From JAYUDN01 sp043769645 (lineage in GTDB: Bacteria > Patescibacteriota > Gracilibacteria > BD1-5 > UBA2023), in NCBI GenBank assembly GCA_043769645.1, contig JAYVJC010000027.1, positions 1 through 9,715 on the forward strand: a stretch of 9,715 nt of DNA. The letters run 5' to 3'. A program made the position numbers and the translations under genes. This document shows, piece by piece, positions 1 through 6,765 of the stretch. Position 1 is the stretch's first letter. Each line of letters starts with the position of its first letter. The notes under the pieces were generated by a model that had not been told where the DNA came from, ran no database searches, and saw only the letters and a program-made list of their open reading frames with translations.

Positions 1-31
1 CTTTTAACTTTTAACTTTTAACTTTTAACTT
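1..31. repeat. tandem heptamer repeat upstream of radA
   Basis: Four perfect head-to-tail copies of the 7-mer CTTTTAA fill positions 1-28, and CTT at 29-31 begins a fifth. The array stops 3 bases before the radA start codon, so it lies where a promoter or leader would be. Each copy contains a weak -10-like TTTTAA. The array may continue to the left of the window. Confidence 0.75.
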
Positions 32-34
32 CCT

Positions 35-1396
35 ATGTTACTCTGTACAAATTGCCAATCGACCACACTCAAATGGACAGGAAAGTGCCCTTCTTGTGGT
101 GAGTGGAATACTCTCGAAGAAACGAAAGGACTTTCTTCGAAACAAGAAAAAACAATCGGGGTTTCTCGTAAAACCTCACAGATAGAAACTGGGGTCATGG
201 CATATGAAAATCGACTTTCGAGTACGAGTGGAGAACTTGATGGAGTTCTTGGCGGAGGTATTTCTCCCGGATCCCTCATCCTTCTCTCAGGAGAACCTGG
301 GATTGGCAAATCCACGCTCGCGCTCCAGATGAGTCAGTGGTATGCGAGTGGGACAAAGGAAAGTGGATGAAAAGTTGAAGTTAAAAAATGAGAAAGATGA
401 ATCCATGTCCTCTATGTGAGTGGGGAAGAGCATCTTGGACAGATTTCTTCTCGTGCCCTGAGGCTCGGTGTAAACCATGCTCATATAGTAATTCTCACGA
501 CCGGAGTATTTGAAGACATCGTCGCGACTATTCGAGAGACTGAGGCAGCCCTGATTATCATCGATTCGATATCGGTCCTCTCGAGTGATCTCCTTGAGGG
601 TGCTGCTGGGAGTATTTCCCAGATTCGTATCATGACTGAGACCTTTATGCAACTTGCGAAGACGACTAAGAAATCAATACTCCTTATCGGGCATGTCACC
701 AAAGATGGTTCTATCTCATGACCGAAATCCCTCGAACATTTGGTTGATGTGGTACTCTTTCTCGAGGGATCTCGAAGTGATGATTATCGGATCCTGAGAT
801 CCTTCAAGAACCGATTCGGCTCGACAGATGCTATCGGTCTCTTTCGCATGGAAGCAAACGGATTGGTTGATCTCGCCAATCCAGGACTTGAGTTTGTCGA
901 TCAAGCGAATTTTACCCTTCCGGGTTCAGCCCTTTCTCTCACGATAGAAGGAAATCGTCCTCTCCTTATCGAGATCGAAGCCTTGACGACCTACACAAAA
1001 TTTGGTTACCCGAAGCGTTCTACTCGAGGTATTACCGCTGGAAAACTCGATCTTCTCATTGCAGTACTGACTAAGTTCACCAATGCGAAGCTTGAATCGA
1101 GTGATGTATATCTCAATGTATCCCGTGGTCTTACCGTGACAGAGCCTGGTATTGATCTCGCGTGTCTGGCCGCTATTCTCAGTTCGAAAAAAGAAAAACC
1201 CCTCGGTCGGCGTATCTATCTCGGAGAGGTTTCACTGACGGGAGTAATCAAAAATACATATCTCCTCGAACGTCGTATTCAAGAAGCGATCAAACTCGGA
1301 TTTACGGAACTCATCATTCCGAAAAGTTATACCGGAAAGATTGATACCTCTATTTCTGTGAGAAAAATTGAAAGCATCTCCGAGCTCGATTTTTAG
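35..1396 (+). CDS. radA: DNA repair protein RadA (UGA read as Gly)
   Basis: RadA (Sms) is a RecA-like ATPase that drives branch migration during recombinational repair. Reading UGA as Gly gives one 453-residue protein, the usual family length. In order it shows a zinc finger (C4, C7, C18, C21), a Walker A motif GEPGIGKST at 86-94, the YVSGEE segment near 127-132, a Walker B strand ending in IIID, the RadA-specific KNRFG motif at 258-262, and a C-terminal Lon-protease-like domain from about 320. In-frame UGA codons lie at 368, 389, 398 and 719. The last encodes the Gly of a GPK motif that is normally conserved before the LEHLVD segment. The first three fall in an extra segment of roughly ten residues between Walker A and YVSGEE, which is unusual. 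The family's usual YVSGEES reads YVSGEEH here. There is no Shine-Dalgarno; ACTTCCT directly precedes ATG. Identification is secure. Confidence 0.97.
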
Positions 1397-1399
1397 TCC

Positions 1400-1699
1400 C
1401 TACATCCCTGGAAGATTGAGTCCCATAGAGCTCATGACTCCTTTCATACGGTCGGCTGCGATTTCTTGGGCTTTTTTCATACCTTTGTTGATAGCTTCGA
1501 GTACTGCTTTCTCTGTGCGTATTTTATCTTTGAGGATACTACTATCTTCGAAGTCTACCTTTACGACCTTGAGCTGACCATCGATGGTCACGACGACTCC
1601 ATCTACTTCGGCCTCGATATGAGTATTAGAGAGCTCTTCTTGTATTTTCTGAGCTTGTTGCTGTAGTTTGAGCATTTCTTGCGCTTGTTTGAAATCCAT
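1400..1699 (-). CDS. ybaB: YbaB/EbfC family nucleoid-associated DNA-binding protein
   Basis: This 99-residue protein matches the YbaB/EbfC family, small dimeric proteins that bind DNA and coat the nucleoid. The N-terminal helix is Gln-rich (QAQEMLKLQQQAQKIQEEL). It is followed by the two-strand segment with GVVVTIDGQ and the family's KAVLEAINKGMKKAQEIAADRMKG-type helix, ending in a Gly/Met-rich tail. Length is normal for the family. It contains no UGA codon. It converges on radA with only 3 bp between the two stop codons, so there is no room for a separate terminator between them. In many bacteria ybaB lies with recR/dnaX; that linkage is not seen here. No Shine-Dalgarno is present; CTCTCCT directly precedes ATG. 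Confidence 0.93.
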   Translation of the reverse strand: MDFKQAQEMLKLQQQAQKIQEELSNTHIEAEVDGVVVTIDGQLKVVKVDFEDSSILKDKIRTEKAVLEAINKGMKKAQEIAADRMKGVMSSMGLNLPGM

Positions 1700-1782
1700 A
1701 GGAGAGGAAGTAAATGATAAAAATAAATATTGAAGGAACTTTTCTGATATAACTGTTTTTCGTAACCTCAGAATCTGATAGG

Positions 1783-1810
1783 AGTATAAAAAGGTTCATT
1801 TTTTTTGCAA
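1783..1810 (-). promoter_or_regulatory. possible ybaB promoter
   Basis: On the minus strand, TTGCAA (1805-1810) and TATACT (1783-1788) are separated by 16 bp. This would give a leader of about 75 nt for ybaB. The rest of the 164-bp divergent space (1700-1863) is AT-rich. Because TTGCAA is a palindrome it could also act as a -35 for the plus-strand gene at 1864, with a weak -10 TAGACT 17 bp downstream. I see no terminator or RNA gene in this space. Confidence 0.35.
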
Positions 1811-1863
1811 ATTGTTTTTATATATGATAGACTGATCTTGTTTTATCACTTTTCTTTTATTTT

Positions 1864-2757
1864 ATGTGACTTTTCGATGCTATTCTCAAAGATGAAGCCT
1901 ATGAGAACTCCGTGACTCAACTTCAGGCCGATACTCTTGCTGCTAGTGATAAGTCTGGATGAGTCAAAAACTGATGAGGATGAGGTGGTGGAGGGTCTGG
2001 GGATGGAAGTGGTGGAGCTGGAGGATCAGGTTCTGGAAATTGATCTGGGACTGGGTCAGGTTGATCTGGTTCTGGTGATGGAATAGGATGAGGTAGTGGA
2101 GGGTCCGGAGATGGAAGTGGTGGAAGTGGGGGATCAGGTTCCGGAATTGGATGAGGAAATGGAATTATTATTATGGAAAGTACGCCACTCGTTTCAGCTT
2201 CGGAACCGACAATAGTAGATCCGATCCTCAATATTGCGGAAGAACCACTGATGATACTGGATGATGGAACTTCTGTTGTCCCATGAACTAATACATGAAC
2301 TACTTCCGGTGGTGAAATAGCTATCGAACCAAGTATATTTGATGAAGTTAGCGCTGTGACTCCTATATCTGATCCACTAGCAGTTGCTTCTCTTTCTGAG
2401 AGTATCGTTCCAGTCGAATCTCCGTCCATCGAACCTGAGATATCTGCAGTGGTCCCAGAAGCTGAACCAGAGGCTGTTGCAGTATTTGAAACTTCACCTA
2501 TCGGAATCCTCGAAGAATCTATAGATAAACTGAAGTGACTGGAAGAAGAGGCAAAACAAGCACTCGATAAAAAAAATAAAGAGGATGAAGGATATAAAGA
2601 ACAAATCAACGAACTCAAATGACTTGATAAGGTTGCGCTCCAAGAGGCATCTAAGATCGAGAGAGATATCGAACATATCGAAGAAATTATCACGACTTTT
2701 TCGAAAGAGCTCGATAAAGAGAGGTGAATAGTTGATAAGACCAATACAAAAAAATAA
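1864..2757 (+). CDS. unrecognised Gly/Ser-rich protein with C-terminal coiled coil
   Basis: I do not recognise this 297-residue protein. It exists only if UGA means Gly: about 14 in-frame UGA codons, the first being codon 2. Residues 1-30 are an ordinary soluble segment (MGLFDAILKDEAYENSVTQL). Residues 32-100 are almost pure Gly/Ser with a few Asp, including eight consecutive Gly at 37-44. Residues 103-215 are rich in Glu, Pro, Ser and Val. About 218-292 is a charged Lys/Glu helix with coiled-coil spacing, ending TNTKK. There is no signal peptide or membrane segment, so it is probably cytoplasmic or membrane-associated through a partner. The stop is 21 bp before pilT in the same direction, which suggests one transcript and a link to pilus function. 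The Gly tract contains an imperfect 108-bp-spaced duplication. Coding status is supported by frame continuity and by a protein-like C-terminal half. Confidence 0.82.
1984..2040 (+). repeat. internal Gly/Ser repeat, copy 1
   Basis: This is the first copy of a 19-codon unit within the Gly-rich tract. Its residues align with those at 2092-2148 (pattern GxGGSGDGSGGxGGSGSG). The copies are offset by 108 bp (36 codons) and differ mostly at third codon positions. That suggests an in-frame duplication under selection for the protein sequence. Confidence 0.7.
2092..2148 (+). repeat. internal Gly/Ser repeat, copy 2
   Basis: This is the second copy of the 19-codon Gly/Ser unit at 1984-2040. It keeps the single Asp (GSGDG) and the GGSGSG ending. 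Synonymous differences such as TCT/TCC and GGG/GGA separate the copies. Confidence 0.7.
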
Positions 2758-2778
2758 TTTTTATTATCCTCTCGCAGT

Positions 2779-3822
2779 ATGATCCTCGAATCTGTATTTG
2801 TAGAATGACAAAGCATCCACGCTTCCGATATTCATCTGAAAGAAAATCAGGTGGTAATATTTCGCAAAGAATGAGAACTCCTCGCTTCCACTCAGGATAT
2901 CAAGGTGACTCGAGAACTGCTCATAGAAGTGCTCGCTCATTTTCTCTGAAATAAAGAGACTCGAATGAAAAAATTCGACTCTGATAAGGAGATTGATTTT
3001 GGATACCTTCATACGGATGGAGTAGGATATCGAGGGAATGCCTATATGTTTATGGGGCGTATCGGAATCGCGCTTCGACGTATCGAAGATAAGGCACGTC
3101 CCATCGATGAGCTTGGACTCCCCTCGAGTATTGGACATATTCTTGCTGCGAGACAGTGACTCTTTCTCATCACAGGTCCTACAGGAAGTGGGAAGTCTAC
3201 AACGATGGTCTCAATTCTTGATACGATAAATATTCGTCGTAAGGAACATATTATTACGATAGAAGATCCTGTAGAATTCGTCTTTAAAAATAAGAAATCT
3301 ATTTTTTCCCAGCGTGAGGTTGGACGAGATACGGGTTGATTTTCACAAGCGATTCGAGCGGCCATGCGAGAAGATCCCGATATTGTCGTGATCGGGGAAA
3401 TGCGAGACGCAGAAACGGTGGAAGCCGCACTTGCACTTGCTGAGACGGGACACCTTGTTTTTTCTACACTCCATACCTCTGGGAGTGTCCAGACACTGAA
3501 TCGTATTATCCAGTTTTTCCCATCAGAGAGTGAGAATCAAATTCGAACTCGACTCGGGGACTCATTGATTTGAGTACTGTCACAGAGATTGATTCCTCGT
3601 ATCGATAAACCAGAACGTCTCGCTATCAGAGAAATGATGTATGTCACTCCTGCTATTCGAAACCTTATAAAAACATGAGACTTTAAGCAGATCAAAAATA
3701 CGATAGAGCTCGGGACTCAAGACGGTATGATTAGTATGAAAAAACATGCTGAAGGGTTCGTCAAAATGGGGTATATCGAAACTAAGGACTATATCGGGTA
3801 CCTCATCAACGAGAATGACTAA
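2779..3822 (+). CDS. pilT: type IV pilus twitching motility ATPase PilT
   Basis: PilT is the hexameric ATPase at the cytoplasmic base of type IV pili that powers retraction. With UGA as Gly the protein is 347 residues, the usual PilT size. It has an N-terminal domain containing the SDIHLK-type segment, Walker A GPTGSGKST at 133-141, an Asp box (ITIEDPVEF), Walker B with VVIGEMRD at 203-210, a His box (GHLVFSTLHT, 224-233), and the PilT-specific AIRNLIKTG at 292-300. Seven UGA codons are in frame. Those at 3157 (before LFLITGPTG), 3571 (SLIGVLSQRL) and 3676 (end of AIRNLIKTG) fall on glycines conserved in PilT. The AIRNLI motif argues for PilT rather than PilB. The start is the first ATG after an in-frame TAA at 2755, with no Shine-Dalgarno. 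It is probably co-transcribed with the preceding gene. No pilus assembly genes are in the window. Confidence 0.95.
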
Positions 3823-3835
3823 TCCGTTCATAGAG

Positions 3836-3867
3836 TTGACTTCTTATCAAATCTCATATGATACAAT
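3836..3867 (+). promoter_or_regulatory. possible promoter for the pilin-module gene
   Basis: TTGACT (3836-3841) lies upstream of an extended -10, TGATACAAT, with its hexamer at 3862-3867. The 20-bp spacer is long, but the TG extension could compensate. An alternative -10, TATGAT at 3857-3862, gives a 15-bp spacer. A TATAAA at 3879-3884, 8 nt before the ATG, could instead make a leaderless transcript. One of these probably serves the gene at 3893. Confidence 0.45.
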
Positions 3868-3892
3868 CAATCAAAGAATATAAAATCAACCC

Positions 3893-4789
3893 ATGAAGTT
3901 TTCTGTAAAAATCCTCATACTTATCATTGGCATTTGCTACTTCATGGTTGGAGATATTTTTGCCTTCCCGATTAGTGGTATTTCGAAAGATCCATTTATC
4001 GAAGTCAAAACATCAAACGCAACTATAGAAGACCAGTTGCTTATGCTCGCTTCCCAGATTTTTTCACTCATCAAGATTGTAGTCGGAGGACTGGCACTTA
4101 TTTTTATCGTTATTATCGGGGTAAAGATGATTGTTTTTTCTGATAGTGAAGACCGTATAAAGACGCAAAAGAAACAGATTACCTATGCGCTCCTTGGTTT
4201 CCTTTTTCTCAATATTCCGGGGCTCTTATATGATTTTTTCCAACCTGGAAAAGCAGGAGGAAGTATTGATCCCCCTAATTTCTCTGATGTTTCCAGCTGT
4301 CTCGGATTCTGGAATATGGATATCATATGTAATTCTGGTGGAACATTCGGTAACCTCGTAAGTTTTCTTCGGGTATTTATCTTTGGAATCGCTATTCTCG
4401 CTTTTACGTGGGCATCCTACAGTCTTATCGTCAGTGGTGGTGATGATGAACGCCGAAAGAAAGCGAAGAACAAATTTCTCTACGGAAGTCTTGCCCTGGT
4501 ATTTCTCTGATTTATCGAAATATGGTCTCGACTTATCGCGCGAGGTGACTTTGGGACATGAGGGGAGGTGGCAACCGTTGGGAAAAAACTTATTAGTCTC
4601 GCTTTCTTTTTTGCGGGACCAGTAGCAGTATTTTTTATCATCTACGGTGCTTACTACTATATAACGAGTTCGGGAGATGAAGAACGAGTAAAAAAAGGAA
4701 AAAGCATTATTATCAACACTTGTATAGCGACGGTAATCCTTATTGCCTGTTATACATTTCTCAATGATCTGGTACGGTTTGTTCCATAA
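3893..4789 (+). CDS. membrane protein with three TrbC/VirB2 pilin-like modules
   Basis: This 298-residue protein has an N-terminal signal or membrane helix (about 5-25, ending near IFAFP). It then carries three copies of one module: a hydrophobic helix, a short charged turn, and a second hydrophobic helix. The turns are SDSEDRIKTQKK (83-94), SGGDDERRKKAKN (181-193) and SSGDEERVKKGK (259-270). The helix-SGGD-ER-KK-helix pattern is typical of the TrbC/VirB2 pilin family, single copies of which are common in CPR genomes. A loop with Cys136 and Cys146 lies between modules 1 and 2. Two UGA-Gly codons (4508, 4559) lie in module 2 and the loop after it. Role is unknown; a pilus or secretion-channel subunit, or a fused scaffold, is plausible given pilT next door. 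The family resemblance is from memory of the motif. Confidence 0.85.
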
Positions 4790-4905
4790 GAGAGAGTATG
4801 AGATATGATAGAGTATCGATATATGATAAAGAAAATATACTTTCCTATGAAAAATATGAGACACTTTCCTGAGTTACGGTAGAGCTTTAGAATATGTCCT
4901 TCCCC

Positions 4906-4933
4906 TTGTTATATAGTAGAGTTTTTATATACT
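4906..4933 (+). promoter_or_regulatory. likely promoter for the Bat-like pair, possibly leaderless
   Basis: TTGTTA (4906-4911) and TATACT (4928-4933) are 16 bp apart. The -10 ends 6 nt before the ATG at 4940, so the predicted start of transcription coincides with the A of the start codon. The remaining 4790-4905 is AT-rich. It holds no clear terminator for the upstream gene and only an unsupported 11-codon reading frame at 4847-4882. Confidence 0.5.
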
Positions 4934-4939
4934 ACTCTC

Positions 4940-5392
4940 ATGAATATACCACTTCTAGATACATGACTTTTTCTTGTTGAAGAGAGTAGCGTTCCCGATT
5001 TTTTGAGCGTGATATCGGCAGGGTGAAGTCTTCTGATTATTCTTTGACTAGTTTTCAGTTTTCTTGGTATAGAGTATATTTTCAAGCGTCGGACTCTATC
5101 AGAGCAGTATATCACCCTCAAGAAACGGTATCGTCGTCAGGTAGAAGCTATTCATATGTCGGATACGAGATATGCGGAGAAACTCTCCCTGCTGATTCGC
5201 AAATACTTCGAAGATGTGAATAAGCTTGATCGTGCACTCAGAAAGACCTGAAAAGAAATAAGGCTATCAGAACCAGAAAATAAAAGCCTTAACCGCCTGA
5301 CCACTCTCCTCGATACGGGTTCTTATGACAGTATCCTGAGCCATCAGGAAAGTATCGAGGCACGAAGGTATATTCTCCAGATCTTATCTTAG
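4940..5392 (+). CDS. small single-pass membrane protein, DUF4381-like
   Basis: This is a 150-residue protein with a short N-terminus, one membrane helix at about 21-48 (SVISAGGSLLIILGLVFSF and following) and a cytoplasmic domain rich in Lys, Arg and Glu. The cytoplasmic part contains a YAEKLSLLIRKYFE helix and a LLDTGSYDS segment. It lies 9 bp upstream of a BatA/BatB-type VWA gene. Position, topology and the helix followed by a Leu-rich end resemble DUF4381 proteins, which sit between the DUF58 and VWA genes in Bat-type operons. Sequence similarity is weak by eye, so the family call is inference from context. Four UGA-Gly codons are in frame (4964, 5024, 5045 and about 5249). No Shine-Dalgarno is present. 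Confidence 0.8.
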
Positions 5393-5401
5393 AAGACTCC
5401 T

Positions 5402-6421
5402 ATGATTTCAGAGCTATTTTTTACATTCCCAGAGTTTCTTTTTTTATGAGTGATCGTGATAGGATATATGTTTTTTAGATTCAGAAGAGGAGATATGGCT
5501 TACCAGGTTCCGAACCGTATCCTCTTATCCTTTCTGAAGCACAGCAAACTCTTTATTCTTTCTGAAGTTTTTCTCTTTCTCCTATTACTTTTGGGTATTA
5601 TATTTTTTGCGTGACCTAAGTGGCATTTCGATGCTATCGAACTGACTCGCTCACCTCGTGATATTACCATTGTGCTTGATATTTCGAAGTCGATGCTCGC
5701 TGAGGATATAGCTCCGAATCGTATCAGAAAGGCGAAGGAAATACTCGATACTTTTATCACAAAACTGGATCATAATCGTATAGGACTCATCATATTTGCG
5801 GGGAAACCCTTTATAATAAGCCCTCCTACCTTTGATACAATCGGTATCCGTTCTCTTTTGGATCAGATACGCCCTGAAACCATTGATCAAAATATTCCAG
5901 GACTTTCTGGGACGGCGATCGGGGATGCTCTCCTCCTCGCAAATACGTTTTATACGGGAAGTACATCTCGTGATGGGGCTATTATACTCCTTACGGATGG
6001 TACCTACAATATAGGGATCGATCCGAAGATAGCTGTAGAGGAAACGAGAGCCCTCGGAACTCAGCTCTTCGTAGTAGGGATTGGTAATCCTGAGGGCATT
6101 GATCTTTACACGACTGATACTCACGGGGAGAAGAAATACTTTCTTGACATTGATGGAAAACAGATCAAGGCTACACTTGACGAGCCACTTATGCAGACAC
6201 TGGCTTCAAAAACAAGGGGACAGTACTTCCTCGCTCAGGATACGGTGAGTTTCGCTCGTATATTCTGAGATATCGCATCCCTTACGTCTTCTCGCGATGC
6301 TCTTTCCCATCTTACAGATACGCTAGATCTTCGTTCTATGTTGGCTGGTAGTATTATTTTTCTCAGTATTTTTCAGATGCTGACTTCTCTCTACTATAGG
6401 AAGCGGTACAAACTCTTATAA
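5402..6421 (+). CDS. BatA/BatB-type von Willebrand factor A membrane protein
   Basis: This 339-residue protein has the layout of BatA/BatB aerotolerance-type proteins: two N-terminal membrane helices (about 5-25 and 50-70), an extracytoplasmic or cytoplasmic VWA domain, and a C-terminal helix at about 312-332 with a basic tail (YYRKRYKLL). The metal-ion adhesion site is complete: D93-I-S95-K-S97, T171 in SGTAIGDA, and D199 in LLTDG. The AEDIAPNRI segment after the MIDAS is typical of Bat proteins. UGA-Gly codons occur at codons 16, 71 (the FFAGPKW segment before the VWA domain) and 289. Such proteins usually work with a MoxR AAA ATPase and a DUF58 protein as an envelope or stress-related chaperone system; neither partner is in the window. 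The gene follows the DUF4381-like gene by 9 bp, so the two form an operon. GACTCCT precedes ATG. Confidence 0.92.
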
Positions 6422-6427
6422 AAAAAT

Positions 6428-6455
6428 TTGATTTTTCAGAAATCTTCTATACATT
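6428..6455 (+). promoter_or_regulatory. weak candidate promoter for tRNA-Lys
   Basis: TTGATT (6428-6433) and TACATT (6450-6455) are 16 bp apart. Transcription would start about 13 nt before the mature tRNA. The match is modest; read-through from the upstream operon is the alternative, since no terminator follows the VWA gene. Confidence 0.35.
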
Positions 6456-6474
6456 GTGCGAGTTCGATTATCTT

Positions 6475-6550
6475 GGATTGGTAGCTCAGTTGGTAGAGCA
6501 ACGCCCTCTTAAGGCGATGGTCGTGGGTTCGAATCCCACCCAGTCCACCA
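6475..6550 (+). tRNA. tRNA-Lys (anticodon CUU)
   Basis: This is a 76-nt cloverleaf with encoded CCA. The acceptor stem GGATTGG (6475-6481) pairs with CCAGTCC (6540-6546) with one T-G wobble. The D-arm is GCTC/GAGC, the T-arm is GTGGG-TTCGAAT-CCCAC, the discriminator is A, and CCA is at 6548-6550. The anticodon loop CTCTTAA gives CUU, which reads the Lys codon AAG. The first pair of the anticodon stem (27-43) is A-A and does not pair; the other four pairs are GC. A strong terminator follows within 12 bp. Two further sequences downstream repeat the last 21-23 nt of this tRNA. Confidence 0.95.
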
Positions 6551-6561
6551 TTTGATTTCTC

Positions 6562-6591
6562 AAATCCCTCCCGTACTCGGGAGGGATTTTT
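6562..6591 (+). terminator. rho-independent terminator of tRNA-Lys
   Basis: A perfect 12-bp stem (AAATCCCTCCCG, 6562-6573, with 6578-6589), a 4-nt loop TACT and a T run follow the tRNA by 11 nt. Confidence 0.9.
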
Positions 6592-6610
6592 AAGAAGCAA
6601 GGCTTGGTTT

Positions 6611-6712
6611 GGTGGGATGAGAATCGAGCGTAAAAAATGCCAATTGAATTTGGCATTTTTAGCGAGTGAGACGAATGCATCGGGGAGCATTCGAATCGCA
6701 CCCAGTCCACCA
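6611..6712 (+). repeat. structured unit 1 ending in a tRNA 3' tail
   Basis: The last 23 nt (6690-6712) equal the 3' end of tRNA-Lys (6528-6550) with one difference, including the terminal CCA. The rest is not a tRNA. GGTGG at 6611 can pair with the CCACC of the tail. Between them are an 11-bp hairpin (6633-6643 with 6650-6660) and a 7-bp hairpin (CGAATGC 6672-6678 with GCATTCG 6687-6693) whose loop contains GGGG. No protein frame is supported. It shares landmarks in order with the unit at 6766-6891: GGTGG, AGAATC, CGAGCGTAA, hairpin, GGGG-loop hairpin, tail. It may be an expressed tRNA-like RNA, a mobile repeat or a scar of integration at the tRNA. Confidence 0.7.
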
Positions 6713-6714
6713 CC

Positions 6715-6757
6715 AAAAATCAAAAACTCATTCGAAAGAATGAGTTTTTGATTTTTT
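6715..6757 (+). terminator. very strong hairpin terminator after unit 1
   Basis: A perfect 19-bp stem (6715-6733 with 6738-6756) is closed by a GAAA tetraloop and ends in a T run. It starts 2 nt after the tail CCA of unit 1. Because the stem base is A-rich on the 5' side, it could also stop transcription coming from the right. Confidence 0.85.
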
Positions 6758-6765
6758 CATTTTGA

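Noticed and set aside
1..31. CRISPR-like or telomere-like repeat
   Set aside because: Units are 7 bp with no spacers and only about four copies; it is a simple tandem repeat.
1923..2816. Long uninterrupted Pro-rich reading frame on the minus strand
   Set aside because: It is the mirror of the Gly-rich plus-strand gene (GGN codons read as NCC). The plus strand has the natural coiled-coil end and operon position.
4226..4864. Minus-strand frame of about 212 codons opposite the pilin-module gene
   Set aside because: Its composition is low-quality (rich in Tyr, Ser, Lys, Arg), it shows no recognisable domain, and it mirrors a clear membrane-protein gene.
4847..4882. Possible 11-codon leader peptide after a TATACT and TTCCT-ATG
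   Set aside because: The start context fits the local pattern. However, the frame is too short to test, has no -35, and has no evident attenuator hairpin behind it.
35..6421. Many apparent frameshifts or pseudogenes (radA, pilT, VWA and others broken by TGA)
   Set aside because: The breaks are always TGA, never TAA or TAG. The frame never shifts, and conserved Gly positions coincide with TGA, so recoding explains them better than decay or selenocysteine insertion.
6436..6723. Minus-strand reading frames with GGLGGIRTHDHRLKRALLYQ-like sequence
   Set aside because: This is the well-known false protein obtained by translating the antisense of a tRNA gene. It covers the tRNA-Lys and its tail copy.
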